Shown here: piece by piece, positions 12,446 through 23,435 of the stretch | Layout: each line of letters opens with the position of its first letter | Position numbering within the stretch: position 1 is the first letter of the stretch | Source of the DNA: Rehmannia glutinosa | Taxonomy: Eukaryota; Streptophyta; Magnoliopsida; Lamiales; Orobanchaceae | DNA: 64,000 bases | Reading direction: 5' to 3' | NCBI GenBank assembly: GCA_016081115.2 | Contig: CM071930.1 | Coordinates: 4,507,419-4,571,418, forward strand | The notes under the pieces: model-generated | Told to the model about the DNA's origin: nothing | Databases searched by the model: none | The model's input: the letters and a program-made list of their open reading frames with translations, nothing else | Translations under genes and position numbers: made by a program

Positions 12446-13298
12446 TCAGTTTACGTCTTCCGTTTGTGTTTCAGTTTTCACCATTTCAGAATTCTGAATG
12501 GGCGTGCCAATAGCACTTGCGAGCTTCATAATTAACGCAGGATGCCAATATTCCATACTCAACTCGTATATATGAACCCATACCTGAGATTTTGACAAAT
12601 TTATGCGGTATGGATTGAAGTCTGAACCCGATTCTCGAGATGGATTGAGCCCAGATTCAGATTTCAGATAGGCCAACCAAATACTTTGTGTTTGTCATTA
12701 ACGTTCGAGAATTGTATGTTGTAATAACCCATTCCCAGGGGTATAAGGCGCCATGAACCGTCAATATGCCAAACCTTCGAAAGTCTTCGTTTAAGATCCT
12801 CTAAACCTAAAGGTTTGGATCCTTTTGGTAACATTAATCTAACAATCAGTGTGTTCCGTAATTCCGCTGCCCGTTGTTGGTAAATTTCCTCATCTATAGT
12901 GACCGAAATATACTCCCCCTTTTTCACAGGTTTTGAAATCTTCCATAGGGATAGCATTTGAGCGAAAGTTTGAGTGTTAATCCCATGCACATTACTTGTG
13001 TATATGGGATTAGGGTTTAAACTAGGTTTTGAACAAAACCCTCATCCATTCTAGGCGCATGAGTACGACTAGGGCACCCTAAAACTGGATCGAAATTATC
13101 AATTGAGATACCTAAAGCCAAGGAATAATTACATGTTTTATCCGAAAGTTTACGATCTGCGGTTTCGTGAAATTCCGGATTAGCCGCTGCGTGATGTATG
13201 CGCGATGCGTTGTTGGGTCTTGATGCAGATTTTATCGATTGTTTATCACCAATACCTAACTTGGTGATCTCAGGAAATAGTAAAGAATCGAAATCCAT
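12446..13298 (-). pseudogene. LINE-type ORF1 (DUF4283) fragment
   Basis: Three overlapping reading-frame pieces read right to left. 13298-13017 is an N-terminal stretch starting MDFDSLLFPEITKLGIGD. 12990-12664 contains LEDLKRRLSKVWHIDG and LIPLGMGYYNIQF, typical of the DUF4283 RNA-binding-like domain. 12676-12446 contains VWVHIYELSMEYWHP, its C-terminal part. The zinc knuckle expected next is missing and the pieces are in different frames, so this is a decayed partial copy. The same domain is seen in the LINE ORF1 at 59930. It lies wholly inside the hAT element 11411-13659. Confidence 0.75.
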
Positions 13299-14047
13299 AA
13301 TTAACAGACTAGTAATTGGATTGAAGAAGATGATTATGTTCGAAAATTGTCATTCTCGAGAGAATTTTTTGAAAACCTTGTGGTATTTGTTTAGGGTTTA
13401 TTTTCTCACCATTTCAGAATTGTTCTTCATGATTGTAAAATATTCATTTAGTTTGTTCACTTTTATTTCTATTTTCTCCATGCATCCTTTAATTCCCTAG
13501 CTTATAAGTTTGTGTGTGTATATATGCGTGTGTATATATATGTATATTTATAAATACGGGTCAACCGGTTCTTTAAAAACGATTTAACTGGTCGGACCAA
13601 TAACTTAATGACCCACTTAGTTATCTGGTTTAATGTCCGGGCCGAGTTTAAAAATATTGTGGTCACCACACTTTCGAACAAAAATCGCGTGCAACAAAAA
13701 GGATGAAGAAATCTTCTACCCAGTAGTAGACCTATAAGAGAAAACAGACGATATGTTTTGAAATGTGAAGAAAAAGTGAAGTTATGTTTTAAAAAGTGAA
13801 GAAAAACTGAAAGCGGGAAAGAGATCACTGATTAAATCCCGAAAATCACGTTCCCAATAATAGCTACCAAAAAAAAAGCAAAAAGTTTCCTTCTTAAAAA
13901 GATTTAATTGCCCTTACCAGGAAAAAAGTAAAAAAAAAAAAACAAAGGTCAAAAAATCGAAAAAATCACAGGCTTAGGATTTGATAAATAAATGGCTGAG
14001 ATTAATGCACATTGTCTTACGTAAAGACCCCTACCACATTTGATCTA

Positions 14048-14048
<1 letters not shown>

Positions 14049-14117
<69 letters not shown>
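14049..14117. repeat. (CA)n(TA)n microsatellite
   Basis: About 18 CA units followed by about 16 TA units, directly before family B copy 3. Confidence 0.9.
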
Positions 14118-14120
<3 letters not shown>

Positions 14121-14344
14121 GGGAAGGATCAAGTGAGACCATATCTCTAGGTGAGACACAATGGACTAATCTCAACCATCCCCCACTATTAATCTATGGG
14201 TGTGATTTAATAAATAAAAATTATATTAAAACATTAATTTAATCAACATAAGGGTAATGTGGTAAAATAACATAACAAGGTAGTTACAAAAATGGAATCA
14301 AATCTTTTTCTCTCTCATGCATCTCTCAATCTTATGTGTCTCTG

Positions 14345-14403
<59 letters not shown>

Positions 14404-15060
14404 ATTCCTCCATTAACGCAAATGAATAAAACATTGAAGAACTCGAACTGTGAAAAATAAAAACAGTGAAGAAGATGCGATTTATGTTCCAAATGAAAAA
14501 ACAACGAAAATGTGAATTCGAATCATGATGATGAATCATCAGTCGTAGAAAAAACTCTATCCAACAGCATCAATGGCGTAGACATTGATGGAGAACTCGA
14601 AACTAGCCATTAACATCAACTCTTAAAAAAATGTAATTTTCACGAATAAGATGATGCATAGATACTTATGTAATGATGTATAGATACTTATAAAATGATG
14701 CATAGATACTTATGAAACGATGCATATATCTATATGATATTACATATTTGATATTATGCAACAAAAATCAACTATATATGCATTGACTGAAAACTTTCTA
14801 TGCAGCGTAAAAAAATAATATACAAGATACATTATACTCAATTATGCAAGACGTCATAAACTACGCAGACAAAATTAACTAAATATGCATTATTTAGAAA
14901 CTATCTATGCAAAGTGTGGAATAACTAAATACGCAAAGATATTATGTAACATCCCAAAACAAAAATGCAAAGTATATCTTATGGTCGTAAAACAGTGCCA
15001 ACAAAACAACTAAATAAGTATTATTTAATAGCTAATTAAGCAGTAGAAGAACCCAAACTA
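14117..15060 (+). repeat. Dispersed repeat family B, copy 3
   Basis: After (TA)n comes GGGAAGGATCAAGTGAGACC, then TAGGTGAGACACAATGGACT, then 'AATCTCAACCATCCCCCACT', matching copy 1 on the minus strand and copy 2. A (TC)n(AC)n tract lies at 14347-14402. Downstream, 'GATGCATAGATACTTATG' is repeated three to four times (14650-14730), reminiscent of the GATGCATA array of copy 2. The far end is not resolved. Confidence 0.55.
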
Positions 15061-16265
15061 TATTGTAAAATAAAAAAAACTTCCATTATCTATTTATTCT
15101 TTTAAAATAAAGTAAAACAGATCGACATCCAGATTTTTCATTATATTTTCCTTCAAATTAACGAACACATTCTTCAATATACCCTCTTAAAACGAAGACT
15201 TGGTGAGATTAGGATGATACCTGAACCAAAAGAACACGTTTAGTGGTTCCACTGAGTATGAGTGAAGGCCACTGTCAAAGAAATTCACTAATTTGACAAC
15301 TTCACACTCATTCTCCATCTTGCTTTGCTTTACTTCGTTAGCTACTTTTGTTTCTCAAGTGTGAATGTACGAAAATACCCTCGTCTCATCAATTGAACAC
15401 TAAAAACCCATTAATTGTCAGCGCATTAGTAATAATTCGGATCCTCACGTGTTTCACTAATATTAGTACACACCACGTATATAATGACATCATTTTATAC
15501 ATTGGGTTGGTACTGGTTATATATATTGATATACATGATGAAACACCATTTAAAACACAGAATCTGACTTGTTTGAGAGTCGCGTGTCTCTTGATGCAAA
15601 CCCTCTTGAAAATCCCTATTTGGATTATGGAGCATGGTGCACAGGAATGTACAACAATCTAAGGCGACAAACTTTCGACTCGTATAGTTTATTGGTGGCT
15701 AATTTGTTGACGCACAATATTTTCAAGCTAATTTTGATATACTGTTGATATATAGTTTATATTAGTTCGATCAAAATAAGACTTATAGATGCTCTAGCCT
15801 AGCTGTCGCAAGATATGTGAATCAACAGATATCTATGCATATAGGTATACACGATCCATATATGTCAACTACACCATTTAATTAGATTTAGATGTTAAAA
15901 TTAACTATATAAAATACATGCATGCATGCATGGCCTTTATGGAGTGGACATAATCTATAGACCAAATCTGCCCATTAGCTTCTTATTAGACCCCATTTAT
16001 GGATATGTTTACATTTTACAAGGATAATGCCATATATCACATGAGGGTAAATATGGAAACCTATTAAATAAAAAGATCACTTGCAAGGAAATCAATCCAC
16101 TAAGAATCATGCAATAAAGCCAATGAAAGAATCCCAACTTTTTAAGTTCTGGTTCACTTCTCTAACACAAGCACAATAATTAAATTAAAATTAAATCCCC
16201 ATTATCCTAATTAATTAATTAATCCATGCACTGTTTAAATATGTACTCCTTTAATTCATCTCCCA
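15061..16265. other. Intergenic DNA upstream of the split GLUTAMINE DUMPER gene
   Basis: AT-rich with a small ATGC microsatellite (15917-15930). No coding region or element ends recognised. Confidence 0.5.
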
Positions 16266-16270
16266 CCTCA

Positions 16271-16284
16271 TATATATAAATATA
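16271..16284 (+). promoter_or_regulatory. TATA box of the GLUTAMINE DUMPER gene
   Basis: TATATATAAATATA lies about 56-69 bp before the ATG at 16340, after a pyrimidine-rich stretch. This fits a short 5' leader. Confidence 0.55.
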
Positions 16285-16339
16285 CCCACACCATCCCTTC
16301 CCACCATAAAATTGACAAGAAATTTATATAGAGAAAGAG

Positions 16340-17573
16340 ATGAAGCCAAAAGTTGTACACCCAGGGCCGGACCTGTGAAATATAGGGCCCTAAGCAGGAT
16401 AAAAAAAAAGGGCCCTTATATCGACCAACCTTTTTTGTCTCAAAATATTACTATAAATCAAGGGCGAAAAATCAGTTGTAATATTAATCCCCTAAAAAAC
16501 TTTGACAACAAGAAAAATAAAATTTCAGTCACACAAATTACTATGTCACCCCCAAGTTTATCTGATACTCGTAAATCATAAATAAATAAATAAAATTTTG
16601 CTCAGATCATAAATCACGTTGCTAACTAAATCAATTCAATAAAAGGGCAAAATTAAGCAAAAGCTAAAAAACTAAGCAAAATGAAAAGTATTAACACAAT
16701 GGAAAAAATAAAACTATTGACTCAAAATTTGTAAAAAGATTTTTTCTAAAAATTGTCATTATTTATAAGGATTTTAGGAAACTATTGAGAAGGATGTAAT
16801 GTTCATTATCATCTAAAATTGTCAGTATGCGTTAGAGTTTATATGCAGCTCACATTCGAGTGAATTATTTCTCTTTTTTCACAATTTTAGGTTTTATGTT
16901 GAATTCCATCTTTTTTTTGGTGTTGCGTGCGTGTGTGAAGAGTATGATTTATATACTTAACCATTTAAAAAAATTGGGGCCCCCCAAAACCTTAAAGATT
17001 TGATTGTGTATTAAATTTAATGGGGTGACTGTAATGTTTTCATAAGCGTAGGGGGAGATTTTGAAAATATTTTTTGCATATGAACGAGGGAAATATAAGA
17101 CGCATCAAACTTAAAGGATTTCTTTTTTATAATTTCCAAATTTTTTTTTTCGTAATTAGCCCAAACCTTAGGACCTTTTTGTAATTACCCCTTAAACATA
17201 AAAATGGGCCCCTAAAATTTTGGGGCCCTAGGCACAAACTTGTTGTGCCTACCCTCAAGTACGGGCATGTGTACACCCGACCACCACCACCCACGCCGCC
17301 GCTGGCGGCGGATTTCAGCGGTGGAGTTCGCCGATCCCGTATCTCTTCGGCGGTCTAGCTCTGGCGTTGGGAGTAATAGCTCTGGCATTAGTAATATTGG
17401 CCTGCTCATATAGAAATTCATCAGAATCATCGGATGATGAGAAGTCGGAAAAGCAGGTGCACGCTTTACAAGCAGAAATGGAGAGCAGAATAGTGGTGAT
17501 TATGGCCGGAGAAACTAACCCGACCCATCTCGCCAAACCAATCGCCGCCGCGAGGCCGGTTGCAGAAGTTTGA
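16340..17573 (+). pseudogene. GLUTAMINE DUMPER-like gene, split by a transposon
   Basis: GDU proteins are small plant plasma-membrane proteins with one transmembrane helix and a cytosolic VIMAG motif; they affect amino-acid export. Exon-like piece 1 is 16340-16361, from the ATG. Piece 2 is 17278-17573. Without the 908-bp insert and one 8-bp target copy, the two pieces add up to exactly 106 codons in one frame, stop included. The product would have an Ala/Thr/Gly-rich start, the family hallmark SPIPYLFGGLA leading into a hydrophobic helix (about residues 28-52), an acidic Ser-rich stretch and VVIMAGETNPTHLAKP (about 80-95). With the element present the first codons are cut off, so the allele should be null unless translation starts internally. 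Identity is sure at family level, not for the member. Confidence 0.88.
16362..17269. mobile_element. Non-autonomous hAT element inside the GLUTAMINE DUMPER coding sequence
   Basis: 908 bp. The left end CAGGGCCGGACCTG and the right end (reversed CATGCCCGTACTTG) are imperfect inverted repeats of the well-known CAGGGCCGGCCCTG hAT type. The subterminal GGGCCC-rich stretches mirror each other (16385 and 17205). A perfect 8-bp target duplication TGTACACC flanks it (16354-16361 and 17270-17277). It has no transposase. Its right half (about 17028-17197) resembles the right half of the 280-bp MITE family found elsewhere in the window, so it is probably composite. Confidence 0.88.
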
Positions 17574-17616
17574 GTTTTTTTTTTCTTTTTCTATTTTTTT
17601 ATTCGTAAAATATTAG

Positions 17617-18036
17617 GGCTTAATTGCAGTTTTGATCATGTAAGTATCTTATGTAGTAATTTTGGTCCTGTAAATTCAAAGTGGTGGCAGATTTGGTCAT
17701 GTAAGTATGCTATGTAGCAATTTTGGTCCCATAAATTTTTATTTTTGTGGAATTTGGGTCCCATACGTTTTGTTTTTGTTCAATTTTAATTGGTCTTAAA
17801 TGGGTAAGTCATATTTCATCATTTGAGGACCAAAATTGCACGAACTCAGAACTTATGGGACCAATTAAATTGAAAAAATATAAAAATTTGCGGGACCAAC
17901 ATTGCTACATAGCATACTTAGTGGACCAAATATATCAATTTTTAATACATACAGAACCAAAATTGCTACACAAAATAATTACAGGACTAAATATGCCACA
18001 TCCTTATATTTATAGGACCAAAACTGCAATTAAGCC
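17617..18036. mobile_element. Mutator-like foldback element with perfect 9-bp duplication
   Basis: 420 bp. Both ends are GGCTTAATTGCAGTTTTG(G/A)T in inverted orientation, and the arms contain repeated 'TTTGGTCC..TAA' motifs. AAATATTAG flanks it on both sides (17608-17616 and 18037-18045), perfect over 9 bp, as for Mutator-like elements. It lies 44 bp after the stop of the GLUTAMINE DUMPER gene, so in or next to its 3' UTR. Confidence 0.88.
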
Positions 18037-18045
18037 AAATATTAG

Positions 18046-18683
18046 CTCAATTTATATATGCATATGGTTTTTGCTACCTAGCTAGTTTAATTTATAGAAT
18101 TTAGATAGGTTAAATAGTTGTATATTTTTACAGGAAAATTTGTAGTTTGTGACGTCTTTGGTGTCCTTCGGATTTTTTTAATTTTTATATAACATATAAA
18201 ATAAAATGTGAATATATTTATATATTATATAGTTTGAGCAATTAGCAGGAAGCATGAAGAAGAAAAAAAACGTTTTTTTCATATACAATTGAAATTTTGT
18301 TTGGTTTCAAGTTAGTACTTTTATTTTTAATTTATTTCTTTATTTAGCATATTATTATTTTTCCTCCTCCAGCTTCTGGTGTACAATGTGTATTCCATAT
18401 ATTTGCAAGCATTTTTACTTGGACAATATTTACATATTGCATTCAATGTCTTTAAGTTTTTTTTAATTAAATTAATTAATTTCTATATGATGATGTTAAT
18501 ATTTCATTTTATAATATGATTATAAACATATTTAATACTTACATAATATATACATAAATGTATGATGAGTACTGACATTTCACACATGACCAAAAGTCAT
18601 TTGTGGATGGAAAGAAAAAATGAAAATGAAAATATCCCAGTAACACTAATAGGTGCAATATATGATTTGCGTACGTGCTATGG

Positions 18684-18717
<34 letters not shown>

Positions 18718-18921
18718 TTTATACATGTATAGCATGTTCGCACCAAATGATATAAGATAATCATTTTTTTTGTTAAATAAAAATAGAATACTAAGTAGAA
18801 TAAAAAATTGGAATTAAGTTATTAGGGCCAAGCTATATAAAATCATATTGGTTAGTGGCCCGATCGAGCTAACCTAATTTAAGATGTTGACGAGGCCCAA
18901 GTAAGGCTTTCATGTTTAATG
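18046..18921. other. AT-rich intergenic DNA
   Basis: Contains a (TA)n tract at about 18685-18714. No gene or element ends recognised. Confidence 0.5.
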
Positions 18922-18952
18922 CACTACCACAAAATAGGCTTTTTACATCAGG

Positions 18953-19178
18953 CCTTTACATCGGTTCAATAACCAACCGATGTAAAAGAAAAACCGGTGG
19001 CAAAATTGTAAATATTTTGAGATTATTACATCGTTTGTTGAGATGAACCGATGCAGAGCTTTTTATCTACATCGGTTGTTAACTGAACCGATGTAGAAAT
19101 ATACGTTTCTCTTTTCACCTACATCGTTTGTATACGAACCGATGTAGTCTACATCGGTTCGTATACAAACGATGTAGA
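18953..19178. repeat. CACTA subterminal palindromes
   Basis: Five successive hairpins built from TACATCGGTT and AACCGATGTA or near variants. The last two arms, 19119-19147 and 19149-19177, are exact reverse complements over 29 bp with one base between. In En/Spm, subterminal repeats of this kind bind the transposon protein TNPA; that role is inferred here. Confidence 0.8.
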
Positions 19179-22100
19179 TATATTTTTAGTTAAAACCTTT
19201 TCATATATTTTTTTTTGAGATAAAAAACCTTTTCATATTTTGCCTTAGACTTAACTCTTCTGCCAGCAGCCCACCTCTTCACCTTTTATTCACGTAGTTC
19301 ACCCAACCTTAGCCTTAAAACCTTGTACCGATAAAAAAAAACCTTGCATTCTCTTCGAATCCGTCGAAGTCACCGTCCGCCACAGAGTCCATATCTCCGC
19401 CCACCACCAAAATCCGTCGAAGTCACCGTCGAAGCCCTAGGCAGCCCTCTTTAACCCGTTTTTGCCAGCCCCCTCGGTTTCCACGCGAAACTCTAGCCTA
19501 AACCCCATTTCTCCTTCCCACGCGAAACCCTAGCCAGGCCAGCCTTGCGCCGACGGAATGAAGAAGTGGCTTAGATAGCGTCGGTTCGGGCTTGCAAAAC
19601 ATGGGCAATCGGAGGGTTTGTAGAATATGCAAAACAAAGTGGCAAAATCACAAACAACGTGAGTATTTTCGGTCATTGATTATACAATTTACTATTTTTG
19701 AGCTTCAATTTTGAATGCTTTCGATTTTTTTTTGTTCGTGGTTCACTATTGTTGTGGTTTATTGATGTTATATTTAATTTGTTTTCCACGATCTTGGTTT
19801 TCTATTGTTAATTCTACTGCTCTGTTTTCTTTTCTTCTCCTATGGCTATTAATTTCTCGGGAAAATCTTCTTAGTGCTTAAGAAAGTTTGATGTGATATT
19901 CTTTATCCAATTCTTATTTGGTTTGGGTCTAAACAGGTCTAAATGGTATTGTAAGTGTTGCTTTTCATTTTGTCAAAAGCTTCCTTCAATAATGTCAACC
20001 CTCTATTTTATTTGTGGAGTGTTATTTTTTTTCACAGTTTTCACCTAAGAAGAGAAGATGGATAAAAAAAAAAAGAAGAATCTTGATATCATTCATTCAC
20101 CTAAGAATCGCTATCATTTTCTTCTTTTTTTTTTGTTTTGGGGCCCTGATGAGATTACACACTCTAAAAATCAAGTTTTTTTCCTTTTTCTTTTTACTGC
20201 ATTTCCATTTGTTAGGTGTTGTTTGGCTTGCTGGTGCGAAATTTCTTGTGAAATGAGCTAGCTTATAGCTTAACTCTCTCTCTATTTCTCTTCAAATTGG
20301 TTTCCTGATGATTGGTGCCTTGTTTTTTGGTATTATTTTCTTGCCCTTTTTGTGTGTATGATGAGATTTGTCAAAATTTTTATGCTTTCTATCCTGTTTG
20401 TTTTGTGGGTTGGCTTTATATCGTCTGTTTTTGCTATCCGGCCATGGCCGATCTATACATTTCTAGCAAATTTTGGTTATATAATGGTGTGGGCCCATCT
20501 CATTCTAGTTGTTCTTGCCCCATTAATCATATAAGTTAAATTTAGGATTCATCGTACACCCATTTCCTTCATACGATTGCGACCTCTCTCGCTTCACTCC
20601 CGAAAAAACATTGTGATGCATCGATGTGCTAAGGCATGCTAAAATTAGGATGGACATGAAAACAAGAACAAACACAATATTGCTTGTAATTCCAATCTCC
20701 ATCTCTTTTTTTTTTGGTCTTGTCAAATTATGAATTCTTGCAGATTGGTGATTGCATTATATATAGCGGTTGTTCTAGAAACCCATAAAGATGCATCTTT
20801 GGTTGTTTAAAATCGTATGATGCCTTCACATTTACATATCAAGGTCGAGTTTGAACATTTATAGTCTGTTTATGATCGAGTTCTCTTCTTTATCTCTCGC
20901 TATTTTCACCATTCTTTTTACATTTGCCGAGTTCAACTTGCTTATGCTTTAAACAAGTGTGTTTGCAATTTCTCATTCTTGATTGTCTAATGCCAACAAA
21001 TTTGACCGGCTTCAATAGCATAAAATATTTGTGCATAGAGAAACACATCCCTTTTCATTTTGTAGTATAGGTTATAAAAAATAGGAGACTAACAAAGTTC
21101 TATTAAATGAATTCCATCTGTCGTATCCGGAGGCTTTTAACAGAGTAATGTCTCAACGTGCCATCTACCATAATATTCTTATACTTTTGCGAGAAAAATT
21201 TGAAGAAGTTTGAAGGAACACTTGGTATCTCACTGAAGATTCAATCGCTCTTGAAGTGAGTCAATGTATTGATGAGATAAAATTACATTTATTGTTATAA
21301 TATCACTTTCTTGGCATTTTCATTATACTTGCATTTTCTTTTCTCTCGCTTTTTCGGTTTCACTTTCTTGGCTACTTAGCATTATCAAGTTTTTGGACTC
21401 TTGGGTTTGATTTCGAGGTACAGGAGTTCCAACTCTCTTTTGGGGTCCCTATAAATTAACCTTCCTCAATATTCGATCTTTATCACTAACCCTCATCACA
21501 AAGAAAGTGGGGGCGGGAAAAAGTTTGTGCTTAAACTCTATTATACTATTTATGGGTGTCTATACGATAATACAAAAATGCGAGTTAAACCTTTTTTATC
21601 TTAAATTAAAAGTTATTTCTCCGAAATGGGTATTCTTGAGTTTCTACTTCTTTAGATGTTCAAATTGTGACAGAGTACTAAATGGGACTTTGAAAATTTC
21701 ACACTCCATAATTGGACAATACCTATTTGAGGGTAATCGCATGTTTTTGGATCTTTAATTTTCTTTCTTTTAAAAAACTAGTTATGGTCGAGTTTATTGT
21801 TTTTAATGTTAAATTGAGGTGTTATTCTTAATCATCTTGAATTACATGACCTAGCAAGATAATTCTTCTATCAAGCAAATCAATTGCCTTTATGGATTCT
21901 CGAATTTTTCGTCTGTGTTAATTTATTATTTGCCTTCAATTGTTTTGCGGTTGTTGTCTATACTGCAGTTTAGACTTTAGGCATGAGAAAATAGTAATTT
22001 CATATTATTCACTTTGTGAATTAAACCACCAAATCATAGGGTAGTTCTGAAATCTTTGTTGAGCAAAATACAAACTAAGAGATAAAGAGAAATGAGTTGT

Positions 22101-22372
22101 TCTGCAATTATGAGAAAATATTGGTTTGACATGTGAAAATTAATATTCTTGAAATCCATAGCTACAAGCTATCTCTGGCTCCGTTATTGACTAAAACCAA
22201 TATATTTTCGAACATTCTGTTTTAATCACTACGTACGTACAATGTGGGCTGATTATTAAAATATACTTATTAATTAATATATATACTTAAGGCTTTGGTC
22301 TAATTAACTAAAGAATCTGTTTATTAATAGATATTCTCGCAACTTATTAACGTGATTGATAATAGGACAAAA

Positions 22373-22744
22373 ATGGATCGAAGTTGGATGAATGCAAGTC
22401 GCATAACGGATGAGTATGAGAATGGAGTTGAACAAATTTTGAAATTCGCTCAACAAAATCGAACGGAACTCGATAGAAAGTATTATTGTCCTTGTGTCAA
22501 CTGTGTGAATGGGAGACGCCATGAAGTTGACAAGATACGAGAACATCTTCTTTGTGATGGAATAAATAAGAACTACACAACATGGACATGGCATGGTGAA
22601 CTATTAGACGTTCCAACTGAGCAAACTGATGAAGATATGGACGATCGGTTAGAGGACATGATTCGTGACGTAGGACAAGAGTCTTTTCAGCACTTAAAGA
22701 ATCGTTCGAACATGGCAACTACTTACCGAACTATACAACTATGA
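22373..22744 (+). pseudogene. CACTA transposase N-terminal (transposase-associated) domain
   Basis: Starts MDRSWMNASRITDEYENGVE, the usual opening of plant TNP2-like transposases. Then comes CPCVNCVN and, after about 30 residues, TTWTWHGE, the core of the transposase-associated domain (Pfam Transpos_assoc). A possible splice acceptor (TTGATAATAG) lies 10 bp before the ATG. The ORF ends at 22744 after the domain, where a full-length protein would continue for several hundred residues into the catalytic region; no trace of that follows. Non-functional remnant. Confidence 0.8.
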
Positions 22745-23149
22745 TGATTGACCGAGCTCATGATTGATTAGTGTCCGAGAAAATTCTCCTGAACTTGGTG
22801 GATCTTATGAGATACATACGCGAAATTAAATCTTTGAATAATGTCTAGCCTGGCTTAAGCATCAGAGGAATTTCGCTGAAATACGTTCTGTCCCCCTTCT
22901 AATAGTTTGTTTTGTAGGATTCCAGCATCGAAGAAGTGTAACTGGGGGAGTTCTTGATGACTTCCATCTGGAGCCCATCAATAAGAGTTTTTTTTTTTCT
23001 ACATCTCATAGTAATATATGAGTGTTGATAATACATTGTTTAAGCACGCGAGTCTATGTACTGTGGTAGTGTGGCTTATAAGCGAGGGTCAAACTCCTTT
23101 TTCCTAATGTATTTTTTTTAAGACAAAACTATGAGATCAAGTCAAAGCA
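22745..23149. other. Unassigned DNA after the CACTA remnant
   Basis: No coding region. A TGTGGTAGTG string at 23062-23071 resembles a CACTA end but lacks supporting features (see rejected items). Confidence 0.4.
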
Positions 23150-23435
23150 AACATAACTTTTGGACAAAAACTAGCCAACCCCTGCGATATTAGTTTAACG
23201 CCAACATAATTAATAATGAATGTGCAGGTTCGAATCCCGTGTAGAGCAGATTTTCACTGAAATATTGTGGGGGTCTGTTCCGGGAGGCGAATCCTGTTGG
23301 CTCTCTCCCTTAGAAACCTGCCACTTGGGCACATCCCTCGATTTACATCCTGCTGGATCAAGGGGCCTCTGATACTAGCAGGTCCAGGATTAGTCAGGTG
23401 TAAAAATCTGGATATCTGGATTATAAAAAAAAAAT
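23150..23435 (+). mobile_element. tRNA-derived SINE
   Basis: A perfect B box GGTTCGAATCC at 23227-23237, an A-box-like TTAGTTTAACGCC about 35 bp earlier, a SINE body with GGATTAGTCAGGTGTAAAAA near the end, and an A-rich tail (ATAAAAAAAAAA) at about 23424-23434. The 5' limit is approximate and no target duplication was found. Confidence 0.55.

Larger units (their letters stand above)
11411..13659. mobile_element. hAT-type element carrying a LINE-like ORF1 fragment and a nested hAT
   Basis: The left end is CAATGTTTTTAAAAATGAAC and the right end, reversed, is CAATATTTTTAAACTCGGCC; both continue with CCGG-rich sequence. Both ends fit the YARNG start of hAT elements. Flanks are TAGTCACC (11403-11410) and TGGTCACC (13660-13667), an 8-bp duplication with one mismatch. 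Inside lie a second hAT element (11469-12190) and minus-strand DUF4283-type coding fragments (12446-13298). The next right-end sequence (13555-13650) is again GGTC/CCGG-rich. No transposase of its own was found. Confidence 0.7.
18922..22744 (+). mobile_element. CACTA (En/Spm) transposon remnant
   Basis: Starts with CACTACCACAAAATAGG, the diagnostic CACTA terminal sequence, followed by a subterminal block of ACATCGGTT/AACCGATGT motifs. About 3.2 kb of non-coding leader sequence with CT-rich parts follows, and then a transposase-associated domain ORF. The catalytic transposase and a convincing right end are missing, so the element is truncated on its right side. Confidence 0.72.

Noticed and set aside
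13502..13828. Minus-strand 108-residue ORF
   Set aside because: It overlaps the hAT right end and a TA/CA-rich tract; no motif.
14298..14539. Minus-strand ORFs with runs of RERERE
   Set aside because: Translation of a (TC)n microsatellite.
20014..20539. Hydrophobic ORFs as membrane-protein genes
   Set aside because: T-rich leader of the CACTA remnant; hydrophobicity comes from base composition and there is no homology signal.
23059..23071. TACTGTGGTAGTG as right end of the CACTA element (reverse of CACTACCACA)
   Set aside because: The first ten bases match the left end, but there is no ACATCGG subterminal block beside it and the flanking three bases (ATG left, TGG right) do not match as a 3-bp duplication. 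Likely chance or a badly decayed end.
23222..23245. tRNA gene suggested by GGTTCGAATCC
   Set aside because: No acceptor stem or anticodon arm can be drawn; the A-rich tail and body point to a SINE.
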